The notes under the pieces are model-generated. The model made no database searches. It had not been told where the DNA came from and saw only the letters and a list, made by a program, of their open reading frames with translations. Below are positions 48,409-60,293 of a stretch of DNA of 64,000 nucleotides, in pieces. Position 1 is the stretch's first letter; the number at the start of each line of letters is the position of its first letter. A program made the translations under genes and the position numbers. Source of the stretch: Coprinellus micaceus (Eukaryota > Basidiomycota > Agaricomycetes > Agaricales > Psathyrellaceae); the NCBI GenBank assembly GCA_951394405.1, contig OX596337.1:744001-808000 (forward strand), given 5' to 3'.

Positions 48409-49817
48409 ATGGCACTCACCAGGAATCCGTGGTCCCTGGACGAGGCCATGAGGATCTTGGTGTCGACACTGCAAGATCCCATGGGTTCCAACGTCTGTGC
48501 CAGTCGCCTGCAGATCGCAGAGGCACGCATCACGGCGGAACTCAAGTCGCGCAGCTCAATGGCCGGTAAAACCAAGTTCGCGAAATCCCACCCAGAGCTT
48601 CTCAGAGCTGGGATCGGCTTCCTCACACTCAAGCGGTCCCCATCAGAGTTTTCGGCCCTCATCAACCACTTCGTAGATTGTCAATGCGACTTTGAGCAAC
48701 CCGGGATGCGTGAACAACATATCCTTGGGCAAAGGGCCTCTAAAGGCCTCAGCATGTATGCAATGAGGCACACTTTCAACGCCGCCATCGAATGCATCAA
48801 CATGGTTTTGATAGCGACGACCAAGAACAAGTTCCACAGCAGGGATCGCTCTCTTGCTGAACCCAGCCAGCCGTGGCCACTCAGTCCCGAAGATCTCCTG
48901 CCTTACGGCGTTGAGGATACAATCCAGGCGTGGGATCTATGGGCAACCTCGGACGCTGCAGGATATATCATATACAAGCTCGCCGCCGCTTTAGGGACCT
49001 TTTACGATCCTCTCGCGAGAGCGATCATCCAACCTCCTGACTACACCTTCTTTCTGCGTCGACCAATGTCAATCCTCACTAGCGTGATGGATGATTTCGA
49101 GAAGGATCCTGCCGCATACGCCACTATGCAGCAAGAAGTCGAGTACCCCATCCGAGCCACTTTTGACTTTCTCGAGATGCTTCTCCCCCATTCAGAGCAG
49201 TTCACTGCGGCTCTACGAGACATGGCGTCTACGGTTACACCCGCCCTTGAGAGGCTGCGTCGCCTGCTTCCATTGCTTCCCGGATTCGGTACGTGGACGT
49301 ACAACCCGGAAGAGATGGTTACGCTTGCACTATCCATCGCGAACGATCAGGAGTTTAATCCCCCTCTCCGCGAGGACATGGCTAAATGGGCTTTAAAAGA
49401 AATGATTTCCATCAAGAGGGGTGGTTGCAACTACGTGTTTTGCCCCCGGACGCAGGACACTGCGTACGCATCGAGGTGCGGCGGCTGCGATCTTGCTAGG
49501 TTCTGCAGCAAAGATGTATGTGTGCGCATTCTACCGCCTCCTCGTTACAACGCTGATATCCCTCAAAGTGTCAAACAAAGGCCTGGAAGATGCAACAGGC
49601 ACCTCACAAGGCAGTCTGCGTCACGATTCGCGCGTTGAAGGACCAACTCGGGCAGCGTTCCTGGTCCAAGTTGTGGGCCGATGGCATGACACCAGACGAA
49701 GCTCTCAAGCTTCTGAAAGCTAAAGGTGTAGACCTTGACAACGTATCGGAGATAGGAAGGCTGCTCAACATGATCACGAGCCTCAAGATTATGTCCAGGG
49801 GTTTCGGGATTTCCTAG
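48409..49817 (+). CDS. MYND-finger protein, copy 6
   Basis: Exons 48409-49515 and 49569-49817; 451 residues. N-terminus MALTRNPWSLDEAMRILV matches copy 4, then CASRLQIAEARI, TKFAKSHPELLRAG and the signature QPWPLSPEDLLPYG. Finger: GGCNYVFC (C-x4-C), C-x2-C, FC, intron, CQTKAW, H, C. The tail LGQRSWSKLW is family-typical. Intact, with the same intron place and phase as the others. Closest to copies 1 and 4 by finger sequence. Function unknown; protein-protein interaction through the finger is the reasonable expectation. Confidence 0.88.
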
Positions 49818-50342
49818 ATGCGGGAGAGGCGGCGCTGCGACGGCCCAGCCGGACGACTCCAGTACACACATCCTGTAGCGACACGAGTTCGGGACCAGGC
49901 TATACTGGTATTCCTAGAATAGTTTTGAACTCTCGCCTCAACGTTCACCATGGCCGCTGATTCGGACTGGACTTCGAGAGTGACGCGATGATACGAGCTG
50001 TCAATAAGCGCCCGTCGGCAAATTCCGGTGGTTGCCCGGACCTTGAAACCAAATAGACGCCGACAGCGTTGTTGCGTCACGGCGTTTGGGTTCAGCTCCG
50101 AGTTGTGCCAAGTGGTCACTTGTGACAAAACAGCCCCCGTCCTCCCTTGTGACAACCTGCAGGCTGGGGTAGTCGACCAACGATCCCCCCAGATAGACTT
50201 AGGTGTTCTCTACAGGACATCACGCCACCTCAAACTACCCCGTCGCACCTGGAGGCACCAGTCTGTGCCCAGGGTAAGTTCTCTCGAGTCAATGCAACTG
50301 GTCGGGTAACTTGGATTGACCCCTGACTTTACCAGAACCAGG
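49818..50342. other. intergenic upstream of DUF6697-like copy 4
   Basis: About 525 bases. Around 50047-50110 it contains a stretch similar to the region upstream of DUF6697-like copy 1 (ACCAAATAGACGCC followed by partly matching sequence). No gene seen. Confidence 0.5.
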
Positions 50343-52331
50343 ATGAGAGTTAAACGACAGAGCCAGCGTCTCTTAGCAGTTGTGAAGGAGGAAGAGACGG
50401 ACGTTGTCCTTCCAGTTGGGTTGACTCCCATGATAGATGACCCCAGCATGCCGGATACTAAGCCTGTCCACGACTTAGGGGTACCAGATGATAGTAAACC
50501 CGTGGTACGTCGTACCATGGCGACAGCTACCAAATTACATCGCTTATGCTGTCGATACCGCAGGTCAACCACAGAAAGCGGATTCGTCTCTTCGTGGACG
50601 CAGTCGTCATCGTTAAGAAAAACCCTGAAGCTCGCTTCGACCGTCGTTACAAGTGGATGGCATCGTTATTAACGCCTGCTGGCCCTATTCCACGTTCCCC
50701 AACGACAGTGAAGAAGAAAAGTCCGTCACCCCCTTTGACAACCGTAAGAACCCGCCGCCGCGCTGAGAAAGGCCCCAAACAGCGGCTCACGGAGGCCGAG
50801 CCTCCTCGTGGCAAACTTGAGACTCAGGATGATATGCGACTCACCTCTGTGGTCAGTAATTCCACTGTCCACGTCTGACAATGTCGTGCTTACATGATTT
50901 ATGTACCCCAATATTTAGCAGGCTCCTGGTTCGCCGATGTCATTAGCTGGGGAACCAACTCGATCACCGTCCGCCACCCCGCGGGGCGATGTTACTCCTG
51001 CACCCGCTCAGAGCAGCGTGAAGATGCGGGAGGAGTCGCCCGGCATAACATTGGATAGTGTACGTTCATTTAAGTTCGTGCAAATACATCAGGATCTCGG
51101 CTGAGGTAGTTCCTTATTAGCAGACGCCGCCTGCTTCATCGACCTTCGAAAAAGCCGACGAGGAAGCGATGAAGAAGTGGAAGAATGTACGTCCAACCTC
51201 TTTCCGCATAGCTCGGGTTGTGGGGCTCACTTCCCGGATAGCCTATGGCGAAGGTCAAGAAAGAAGCTGTGACCTTGACCGGAGATTCTATCAAGGCGCG
51301 GCTCACTGAAGCAGGTATTAGCATGGATCTGTTCCCCATCGACTGTGATAAAGACATACTGGATACTGCGGTATCCCGGGAGTTCATATCCAACAAGTGG
51401 GGTGGAAGCTCACAGGAAACCTTCTCAAGAATCGGGAAAGCGAAGCTCGCCGAGCATGGCCTCAACGATTTCATGTACCTTCCAGACAATTATCAGCCAG
51501 TCGCACCTCAGGTGCCAGGAGCACCAGGAATTTGGATCGCCGAAAATGGACATGAAGGTGAATGGAGGTCGGGGATCAAGCGTGTTTTCACCAGAATTCA
51601 AACAGGTCCCGCTCTATGGGTGTATCAGGGACAGTATGAAATGAAGAGTGCAAGGGCTATGACGAAGGAGGAATGGGCAACCCAGACACCCTCGGTGACC
51701 CCTTGTCCTTCCTCAAATCTATAATATTGGCTCTGACCATATCATACGATGCAGGTCAGGAACACCTGGGCGAAGGAGCTTTGTAAGAAGGGATGGGGAA
51801 TCGATATGAGAGTCAATATCTATGCGATCAATGAGTGGGGTAGGCTACCCACCAAGAGCGAACGGGAGGATATCTGCACTCGAAAGCTCTACGATTCCAT
51901 CGGAGTCCAAGAGGTTGCACTCGCCCTCACGCGCGGTGATGAGGTACGTCCCTCAATATTCTGTGCCGTCCAGGGTTGACAAGGAATAGACGATGGTTCT
52001 GTACACAATGAGGTGTGTTGGGTACGACATACCATTTGCCAGGCAAGTGATGGAGAAATGGGCCACCTTCGTGCCCTCTGAGAGAAAACCCAGAGGCTCG
52101 GGGAAGCGAAAGGCTAGCGGGGACCCGAAGGGAGGGTCTGGCCAAAAACGGCCCACCAAGCGGCAGAAGCTCGAAGAGGATGTCATCGACGTCGATGGGT
52201 TGCATTCAGATGACGACGATGTATCCTCTGAGGAAGAGTACGATGACGATGAACCGGAGTCCGAGCCTGAGCAAGAGGTCGAAGAGCGAGTCTATAAGCC
52301 CAGGGGAACGAGGACTCGCCCTCGTATCTAA
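50343..52331 (+). CDS. DUF6697-like protein, copy 4 (long form)
   Basis: Seven exons: 50343-50504, 50564-50851, 50919-51059, 51121-51186, 51242-51694, 51755-51943 and 51990-52331; 546 residues, every junction phase 0. It has the KRIRLFVDAVVIVKKNPEAR block shared with copy 1, then Pro/Ser/Lys-rich linkers, then the core (NKWGGSS, PGAPGIWI, SGIKRVFTR, WVYQGQYEMK, VRNTWAKEL). The last exon starts MVLYTMRCVGYD and continues into a Lys-rich stretch (KRPTKRQKLEE) and a long acidic tail. VVKEEE near the N-terminus is SUMO-site-like. The basic stretch and acidic tail suggest a nuclear, perhaps chromatin-associated protein; this is inference. 3' ends meet the 471-residue gene 110 bases away. Confidence 0.83.
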
Positions 52332-52440
52332 TCCAGAGGGGGTTTTGTATATATCATTCTCGTGGTGCGAATGGGCAGGGGTTTTCGAATTGAATGTCTA
52401 CATTATAGGCGAGGTAGCGAAGCGTCGGATCCTGGCTTAT

Positions 52441-53914
52441 CTACATTCTCCATCGCCTATGAGACGTTTTGGGGTGACTAATGGGGCTCTGAGGCAGCAT
52501 ACCAGCAACGCTATGTTGAACAGGACGGCCTTGCCCAACCACGCCTTCAAGCCCCCCGAATTCGTCGTCATCGACAGACGAGAAAGGGGAAGACAAGGCC
52601 TTAGACCGGAAGATGGCAGAAAAGGCGGAAGGAACTTCTTCGAAAGGGGACTCCTCCGAAGACGAAAGGATGGATAAGATCGTTGGCGACCGCTGAGCCA
52701 GTAATGTGCCACTACGGGAGATCGGGGTTGACCTTGAACCCAACGACGACGCGCGTTTGAGGTCAGAGCTAATCGTTGGGGACGAGAACGATTTGGTCCT
52801 GCTCCTCCTGGGCGGAGTCGAGTGCCCGGCGTCGGAGCCAGAGGGCCTTCTCTGAGCAGGGAAGGAGAACGATAGGTCGAGGCCATAGGTAGAACCATCG
52901 TCCTCTCCTTGCGAGCGGTCGTTGTAGTCGGAGGAAGATAATGATGTATTTGCGGAGTCTGAGCCTTCCAGCTGGCGTCCCGGAGACCGAAATACATCTC
53001 CAAGCTCGTTCCACGAATCGCATTCCGGGATCGAGGTAAGGGTCGGCCCAGAGGAAAAGTAAGGTTCCTCGCTAAAGCCGAATGAAGTGCCAGTAGGACT
53101 CTTAAGGCCGCAAGGCACGTCAGAGCCATAAGCTTCCGCTCCAATAATGACGTGGTCGGGCCCTTGCCTTTGGGTGCCCTTCAAGGAAGAGGGGTCGGCG
53201 AAGGTTGACTGGAAAGATGGGTCGAAGTCTAATCCCAGAATTCCCAAGCCAACGCCACGCGGGAGTCCTCGTTTCTTCCTAGCCGCCCCACCACAGTCAC
53301 GGAGCGCGACCCTCGCCCCAGAGGTGGAAGGGGTGAAGGGACCAAAGGACATGTCACTGCTCACATCGGTAGAATCCATCGTGTTGCTCGCGAACGATAT
53401 ATCCCGGGAGTCATCACCAAAATCGGTCGAATCTTTGGGGCTGTAGTCAAGCACAGCTTGGCTTTGGTCCAGGGGGGAACGGGTGTCGTCCGAGCCTTCA
53501 TCGTCCGCGCCCCACAGGGAGAGTTCTGATATGCCTGGGAGGTCGCTCTCAGGACCATCGAACGTAGGGATTGCGGGGAGGCGGGCCGCGGAAGGGACGC
53601 ATGAGGGAGAAAGAGACGAAGGCTCCGAAGTTGGATGGTCAGGAGAGGTACCCAGGGAGCCAAGGGATGTCTCCTGAAAGGGCGAGAATATAACGTCGCG
53701 AGGACTCGGAAGTTTAATTTCCTGCTCAACAACGACCCGTTAGTTGAAACGCAAATAAATACACGAAGGGGTCGCGGACCTCGCCTATAGCCTCGCCTGT
53801 GCCACCCGAGCAACGCCTAACAGGATTTTCTATATCGTGATCACACGAACATCCTGGGCAACCCGACCAAGTTTCGCAGCAGGGAGTCAAGTCCGTCGGA
53901 GGAGAAGTCGACAT
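52441..53914 (-). CDS. unrecognised 471-residue Ser-rich protein
   Basis: Exons 53914-53780 and 53721-52441, phase-0 intron. The first exon encodes a small Cys-rich segment (CCETWSGCPGCSCDHD). The second exon encodes a long Ser/Pro/Asp-rich protein with many potential phosphorylation sites, an Arg/Lys patch (CGGAARKKRGLPRG), and a C-terminal block FEEVPSAFSAIF. No catalytic motif or membrane segment was seen. The CxxC-type clustering at the N-terminus could bind a metal. Family not recognised. Convergent with DUF6697-like copy 4. Confidence 0.72.
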
Positions 53915-54845
53915 TGTTTGAGCAGGGGCCGAGAAGAACCAGGAAGTAGATAGATAAAGCAAGGGAGAGAATAGGCCAAGGCGAAAGTCGAAGCACGCTT
54001 GTTAGACCTCCCAGAAGTGTTTGTCAACTGGGCCGAGCAAGGTGAGTCACCGAGGATAAAGGAGAGTGGTGTGATAGAAGTTGATGGTACGGGGACGCTT
54101 CCGAGAGGATAAAGAGCGTCCCGATAGGCGAATAGGCTGTGGTGTTAGAGTAGAGGAGAATGAAACTGTTGGTAGGAGGATAGAAATGTCAGCGCAGCTT
54201 CAGTTCGTGGGCGTCGCTCGCCCGAATATATACGGAGGAGAGGCTGACCTTGTCCATCGCTGGGAGAGGCAAAGTGTGAACCACCCACCGGCGACTTCGA
54301 ATTTCAAGTCAGGTATATGGGCTGACCGAAACAAAGCGTGGAGGAAAGCCTTTTGTTGGCCCGGAGCCTGGATCGGGGGTGTAGATGAGATGATTGCTGT
54401 TAAGTTTCAGGCCGGTTCGAAGGGCCGGCTCAGAATGTTTATGTTGCGTCGTCCCAAGTGCTTGAAGAAATAAAAACGAAAATGAACGATACTTGGCAGA
54501 GCTGCAAGGGTCCACTGTGGGCCCCATGCCGGGGTCAGGACGGCGGGAAGAGGCACCAAGTTTGACTTTCGCCGTGGCGGCCCGATTTTGCCCCCGTTTG
54601 GTCCACTGGAAGCGCCCGACCTCCAGGCAAGCGCCCTAGCCTGTAGGACCTTTTGCCGGTCCTACCTATTCGATGTGTGTCAAAGCCGAGTAAATTAAGT
54701 AAAGACCCGACGTCGAAGTATTGAGGAGGCGCCATATCGCACCCATGAGGAGCATTAGTTTACGGGGTACCGTTTCAGAAATGGGGTGCTAAACCAGAGC
54801 AATCCCTCACTAGGCGGTACAAAAATAAGCACAATATATAGCGTA
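53915..54845. other. intergenic, 930 bases
   Basis: Between the start of the 471-residue gene and the 3' end of the 526-residue gene, both minus. It should contain the promoter of the former. A plus frame at 54081-54473 has no family resemblance. A perfect 8-base inverted repeat is at 54643-54665. Confidence 0.5.
54643..54665. repeat. perfect 8-base inverted repeat, 7-base loop
   Basis: GTAGGACC (54643-54650), TTTTGCC, GGTCCTAC (54658-54665). It can form a stem-loop in either strand. It lies ~180 bases downstream of the minus-strand gene's neighbour boundary, in intergenic DNA; no function assigned. Confidence 0.7.
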
Positions 54846-56543
54846 TCACCATTCCGAGAATCCAACAATCTTTCCATCCCAACTCCACCAGATCATCTCT
54901 TCCTCCTCCGTCTGAGGTTCCAGACTCTCCGGAATCTTCAGCCCAGAGCGAGCAGCAATCCAAACGCCCTCTGAGGTCTGTTGCTTCTTCTTCATTCCTA
55001 ATGGCCGTTTCGTGTGTGTAGGTTCTGGGTCTCGATAAGCCGCTTTCGACTTGGTTAGGAAGTCCTCTAAGCTAGATTCTAGGGACGCGGTGATGTTCTG
55101 CCGGGGAATCCAAGCTGGGTGCGCAAAGCATCGTGGGGCTCGAATAAGAATGTGTGTTTGCGTTGGGGCTGCAAAAGGGTTGGGAGTGAGTTCGAGGGTT
55201 TGAGCTTAAACATAACAAGTAAAGTGGGACCCACCCATTTCGTTTTGAAAGCCGTAGCCTTCTGCGTCGGCTGATGCTAGAACTCTAGAAAGTAAGCGCT
55301 CAGTGTTCTGCAGGAACTTTTGTTCTTCTGCGTAGGACGTTGATGGCAGGGGTAGAGTTTGAAACGCTTGCCGTAGTTTAGAAGGCGAGGGTTGCAACGG
55401 TTCTCGAGGCTTGAGTGGGGATGGGCGCAACGGTTCCCGGTGTTTGAGGGGTGTGACTATGGATTGAGGTGAAGGTCGGAGTGGTGGTTGAGGTTCGGCG
55501 GAGGAGGCTTGAGTGAGAGGGGGATCGCGATACACGAAAGACAGTCGAGGTGGTGGCGGGGGTGACAAAGGTTGAGAAGGGAGCTCGTCCTCACTTTCAG
55601 ATTCCAAAGATGTGCTTTCATCGGGCTCATCGTCGCTGTCCTCTGGTTCTTCGACGCCACTGTTGTCGTCAACACATTCCTCGTCCTCAACTTCGATCCC
55701 ATCCCCTACCTTCCTTATCCGTGCCTCATGCCCTGATTCCGCCCTCTTCACGTCATTTTCGTTATTCCCCTCCCCGAGTTCCCTTAGCCTTCCCTCGAAC
55801 CCATCCACAGCTAAGAATGTCCTTGATTTGGCAGTTCCAAGGCTCGGACCCAACACAACGGCGAGGTATGCGCAGTCTATTAGAGATCCATCCCCGTTTT
55901 CGAGTTTCTCGAGCTTCTCGGGATTGCAGCTTTTGTACAGGGCAAGAGACAGAGCGGCAAATGTTGAGGTGAGATGGGAAGTCAGGGTATCGAAAGATGC
56001 GAGCAGTTCTGCTCGTTGCTTCGCTCCACGAGAGTTTGGCTGGACGTAACATGAGATGAATGCAAACCAAATCCCGATCCAAGACCAAAACTTACACTCT
56101 TTGTGGACGTCAGACGAGTAAGTTGGGGCACTGGCCTTGTGAACCGTTAGAATCGTGCATAGTTGGGATGCTAAACCAGCTACTCACAGAGGAATCTGGT
56201 TCTTCAAAAACAGTACATGCCCCAGCAAAGAGATTGCGAGTCGAGATGCAACAACATCTGTGACCGAATCCACCTTTAAATTGACGACTGGGACTCCTGA
56301 AGGTAGAGTGCCGTCGTTGGGCTGTGTTTTTGGACTGCTGAGTATTTTTGGTGGGGCCTTCCTGGTAATAACCGCATCTGAAGTCGGATTCTCATCCTGG
56401 GGGTTCAAGCTCTTCCGTTTGGGTTGATTTGGGCTTCCTGGCTTCTCGGTCAGTTTGGGCGACCCTCCTGTAGTCTTGGGAGGTGTCCTTTGGGGAGAAG
56501 TCAAATTATCAACAGGCGAAAGGACCCTTAGAATGGAAGACAT
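54846..56543 (-). CDS. unrecognised 526-residue protein with acidic middle
   Basis: Exons 56543-56188, 56136-55235 and 55168-54846. The N-terminal exon is Pro/Ser/Lys-rich and ends in a hydrophobic helix (SRLAISLLGHVLFLKNQIPL). Exon 2 continues through TSTKECKFWSW to RAELLASFDTLTSHL, a helical region. A Glu/Asp-rich segment and Pro-rich repeats (PLKHREPLRPSP, LKPREPLQPSP) come next. The last exon encodes a compact C-terminus with ILIRAPRCFAHPAW and WWSWDG. A possible intron at about 56095-56028 was rejected because the frame stays open and in phase. Family not recognised. Head to head with RFC1, 209 bases between start codons. Confidence 0.72.
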
Positions 56544-56655
56544 AACAGGTAGAAGCGGTGGTAATGGTTCGAGAACAAGCCTCGAGGCGCGCTGCGAGAT
56601 CATCAAGCGCCCTGACTCACGTGCTCCAGGAGCGTGACGCCGCGTGGAGTGACAG

Positions 56656-56661
56656 ACGCGT
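56656..56661. promoter_or_regulatory. ACGCGT (MCB-type) box upstream of RFC1
   Basis: A palindromic ACGCGT is 92 bases before the RFC1 start codon, inside the short divergent promoter. In yeasts this box binds MBF (Mbp1-Swi6) and drives G1/S expression of replication genes. Conservation of that role in this fungus is inference. Confidence 0.5.
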
Positions 56662-56752
56662 GAGGTCACATCACGCACATTATTGAGGCGTCACCGTTGT
56701 TGTCCACAGCGCGCTCGCCAGTTGTTCGCCGTTGTGCTCGACGTCCACCACC

Positions 56753-59700
56753 ATGCCTCCTATAGCAACGGCAAAGAAGGCCACCGGAAAGTCTGGGGAC
56801 CTCCGCATGTTCTTTGGTGGTAGCAAGCCGTCGGCTTCGTCTCAGAAGAGTTCAGGGTCCACGACAGCGGTGGCGCGCAGTGGTTCATCCCAGGTGTGTG
56901 TTCTCGAGACATACAACGTCATGGCTTCCTCAAGAGCACCTCACAGACATTGAAGGCAACTCAGTCGCAGAAATCTGCCGCGATAGCGATTAGTGCGTGT
57001 GCAACATGCTGGCGTGCTTTAATTCTGACTCCATAGTACAGGTGATGACGACGAGCCGCCCAAACCTCGTTCGTGAGTTACAGCTGGTATTAGGGGATGC
57101 AAGATGCTAATTGAATGTATGCAGATTAAAGAAGGTGGTGAACGCCCTCGCAATCGATGACAGTGACGATGAGGCACCCCCGAAGCCAGCGCCTAAACCG
57201 AAGGCCGCTCCGACCCAGGTCGCTCCTTCAAGAAAGCGGAAGACAGCCGTGATTGAATCCAGCGACGACGACGACGATACACCTCCTCCCAAAAAGCAGG
57301 CAGTCTCGCAAACGAATAAGCCGAAGCCACGGCCGTCTGCGTCCAAGGTGAAGAAGACCGACAAAGATGCCGATTTCGACATGGAGGATTCAGAGTCACC
57401 GTCGGAGGATGGGTTTGTGGATGACGACGACGACGAAGACAAACCACGTAAAGCACCCAAGAAGAAGAAACTACCCCCCAAGAAAGCTTCACCAAAAAAG
57501 CCAGCCGCCAACAAGGCCAAGGCGAGTACGTCGGAGCAGCCTACGAAACCGGCACCCAAAGCCAAGTAAGTAGATGCAACCGACTTTAATGTATCCCGAC
57601 TGACATCTGCGCTAGCTGGGCAGCGAAAGCAGCCAAGCTGGCCAATGGTCCCGTCGCCCAAGGGTCCAAGCCCATTCCCGACGGCGACCCTAACGCTTTG
57701 GCCGGTCTCGCTTTCGTCTTCACCGGCGAGTTGACGGCCTTTGCTCGAGAGGAAGCCATTGACATGGCCAAGAGATTTGGCGGGTTCGTTACCTTTCTAT
57801 CTATCTCCGTGGACACACCTCTCACCAACCCACAGTCGCGTCGTTCTTCAGCCTTCAAGTAAAACCGATTATGTTGTCCTGGGTGAGGATGCTGGCCCCA
57901 AGAAAATGGAGGCCATCAAGAAACACAAGTTGAAGACTCTAGACGAAGATGGTTTCTTGAAACTGATTGCCACTCGAAAAGTCAAGGATAGCGACTTGGA
58001 CGAGAAGACGAGGAAGAAGATGGAGAAGGAGCGCGCGGAAATGAAGAAAGCGGTCAAAGAGATGGAGCAACGCGAGAAAGCTGACCAGAGCACGTCGAAG
58101 GCGGGTAGGGGTATCAATCCTAAGACTCAGTTGTGGACGACGCGTTACGCTCCGCAAAACTTGAAGGAAGTTTGTGGCAATAAGGCCCCCGTTGAGCGAC
58201 TCCAGCAGTGGCTGATGGACTGGTAAGCCGCTGAGATGTCCACCCCTTCCGGTCGTTCTAAAGTGATCCTCAGGCAAAGCAGCTACAAGTCGGGTTTCAA
58301 GAAACCAGGCAAGAACGGGATGAACGTCTACCGCGCCGTTCTCATCTCGGGCTCTCCTGGGATCGGGAAGACAACAAGCGCACACCTTTGCGCGAAACTG
58401 GCCGGATACACTCCCATTGAGCTGAATGCCAGCGATACTAGAAGCAAGAAACTCGTCGAAAATGGCATGAACATTAACAATTCGTCGCTCGATGGCTATA
58501 TGAAAGGCACGCAGGTTGGTCGCAATTGCCTCGGTCACTTTCAGTGGTTCTTATCTATACTCTTAGAGCGGAGGCTCTGGCGATATTCCTCTTACTGACC
58601 GGACATGTCTCATCATGGACGAGGTTGACGGTATGTCTGCTGGTGATCGAGGCGGCGTTGGTGCCTTGAATGCTATGATCAAGAAGACCAAGGTGACTCG
58701 ATGGTGCTCGACTTAGCTCCCCGAGTTCGCTAACTGTAGTAAACATTCCAGATTCCAATCATCTGTATAGCGAACGACCGTAATTCGCAGAAGATGAAGC
58801 CGCTGTACAGCACGACGTTCAACCTTCCATTCCAGAAACCTCAAGTGAACACCATCAGGTCTCGCATCATGACTATTATCTTCAAGTGTGCCTTCAACCT
58901 TGGACCTGATATTCCTTCAAAGTGCTGACATCGCTTTCAGAGAGGGTCTCAAGATCCCAGCCAATGTCGTTGACCAGCTAATTACTGGTGCACAGTCGGA
59001 TATTCGGCAGGTGCTGAACATGCTTTCAACATGGAAGTTATCCAGCTCGACGATGTCATTCGACGAGGGTAAAGACATGTGTGTATCCACCCGAGTATAG
59101 CCCTTTTTCAACGTCTAATTTCCTTCCAGGGTCAAAATGAACGAAAAGTATCACATCCTCAGCCCATTTGACATCACAAACAAAGTCCTAGGACCGTACC
59201 TTTTCTCTTCGACAGCCCGAGAGACACTTGGCGAGAAAATGGAGTACTACTTCCAGGACCATTCCTTCGTTCCTCTGTTTATCCAAGAGAACTACCTAAA
59301 GCCCACCCCGTCACGGCTAAAGAACTTCGATGGTGTGGAGCGGCAGCTGAAAGAACTGGAGCTTATGGATGCTGCAGCTTCGTCCATCTCCGATGGCGAC
59401 CTTGTGGATGCTCTTATTCATGGGTACGCTCCCCTCCTCGACCTTACATCTATTTCTCTGACACGGTTGATAGACCGGAACAACATTGGTCGTTGATGCC
59501 TCTCCATGCAGTGTGCTCTACCGTGCGGCCTGCGTCGAGCATGTATGGTGCAGGTGCACACTACGGTACCGGGAACCCTATTTCCTTCCCTCAGTGAGTG
59601 CACCTCTAGTGGGAAGAATGGTTAATTCTGACTACCTCTCTCCCACCGCAGATGGCTCGGCCAGAACTCGAAACAGAACAAGCTGATGCGCCAGCTTGGT

Positions 59701-60293
59701 GATGTTCAAATCCGCATGAGGCTGAAGGTATCTGGCGACAAGAACGAGATTCGACAGTCCTACATCCCGGCCCTGTTCCCTCACGTTGTGAAGCCCCTGG
59801 TGGATGAAGGAGCGGTTCGTATAGGCACTTTCATTATGGGATGTTGTCGCTAATTGACCTGTATTAGGAGGCTGTTGAAGATGTCATCCAACGCATGGAT
59901 GACTACTTCCTGTCAAAAGAGGAATGGGATACCATTGTCGAGCTTGGTGTCGGAGCGAACCAGGACGACCAAGTCCTCAAGAAGATCACCTCCCAAGCCA
60001 AGTCCGCCTTTACGCGTAAATACAACGCGGCAGAGCACCCTATTCCCTTCCACAAAGCGACTGACCTCGGGAAGGCGCCTAAGAAGCTGGCTGTTGGGGG
60101 GCCAGCGCCCGATATTGAGGATGCCTTCGAGGTCGATGACGATGTGCCCGATGATGTTGATGAGGATAAGGGGAAGGAAGACCAGGACGATGTGACGAAG
60201 GACTCTCTCATCAAGATGCCGAAGAAGAAGAAGGCTGCTGGTGCTGGTGCTACTGCCGCGAAGGGCAAGGCGACCAAAGCGAAGAAGGCATGA
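56753..60293 (+). CDS. RFC1: replication factor C large subunit (clamp loader)
   Basis: Fourteen exons: 56753-56893, 56947-56992, 57042-57072, 57125-57565, 57616-57783, 57836-58222, 58274-58514, 58567-58692, 58752-58885, 58941-59078, 59130-59423, 59474-59593, 59652-59814 and 59868-60293; 951 residues. An N-terminal PCNA-interacting motif DLRMFFGG is followed by an acidic/Lys-rich linker and a BRCT domain ([19 protein letters not shown] to [14 protein letters not shown]). The AAA+ module has Walker [21 protein letters not shown], and Walker [11 protein letters not shown]. The RFC1-type C-terminal domain follows, then a Lys-rich basic tail with PKKKK. It loads PCNA onto primer-template junctions in the nucleus. 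All phases close; identification is secure. Confidence 0.95.

Noticed and set aside
56028..56095. Possible intron (GTAAGT to CAG) in the 526-residue gene
   Set aside because: Removing it leaves the wrong phase, while reading through keeps the frame open into the following helical region.
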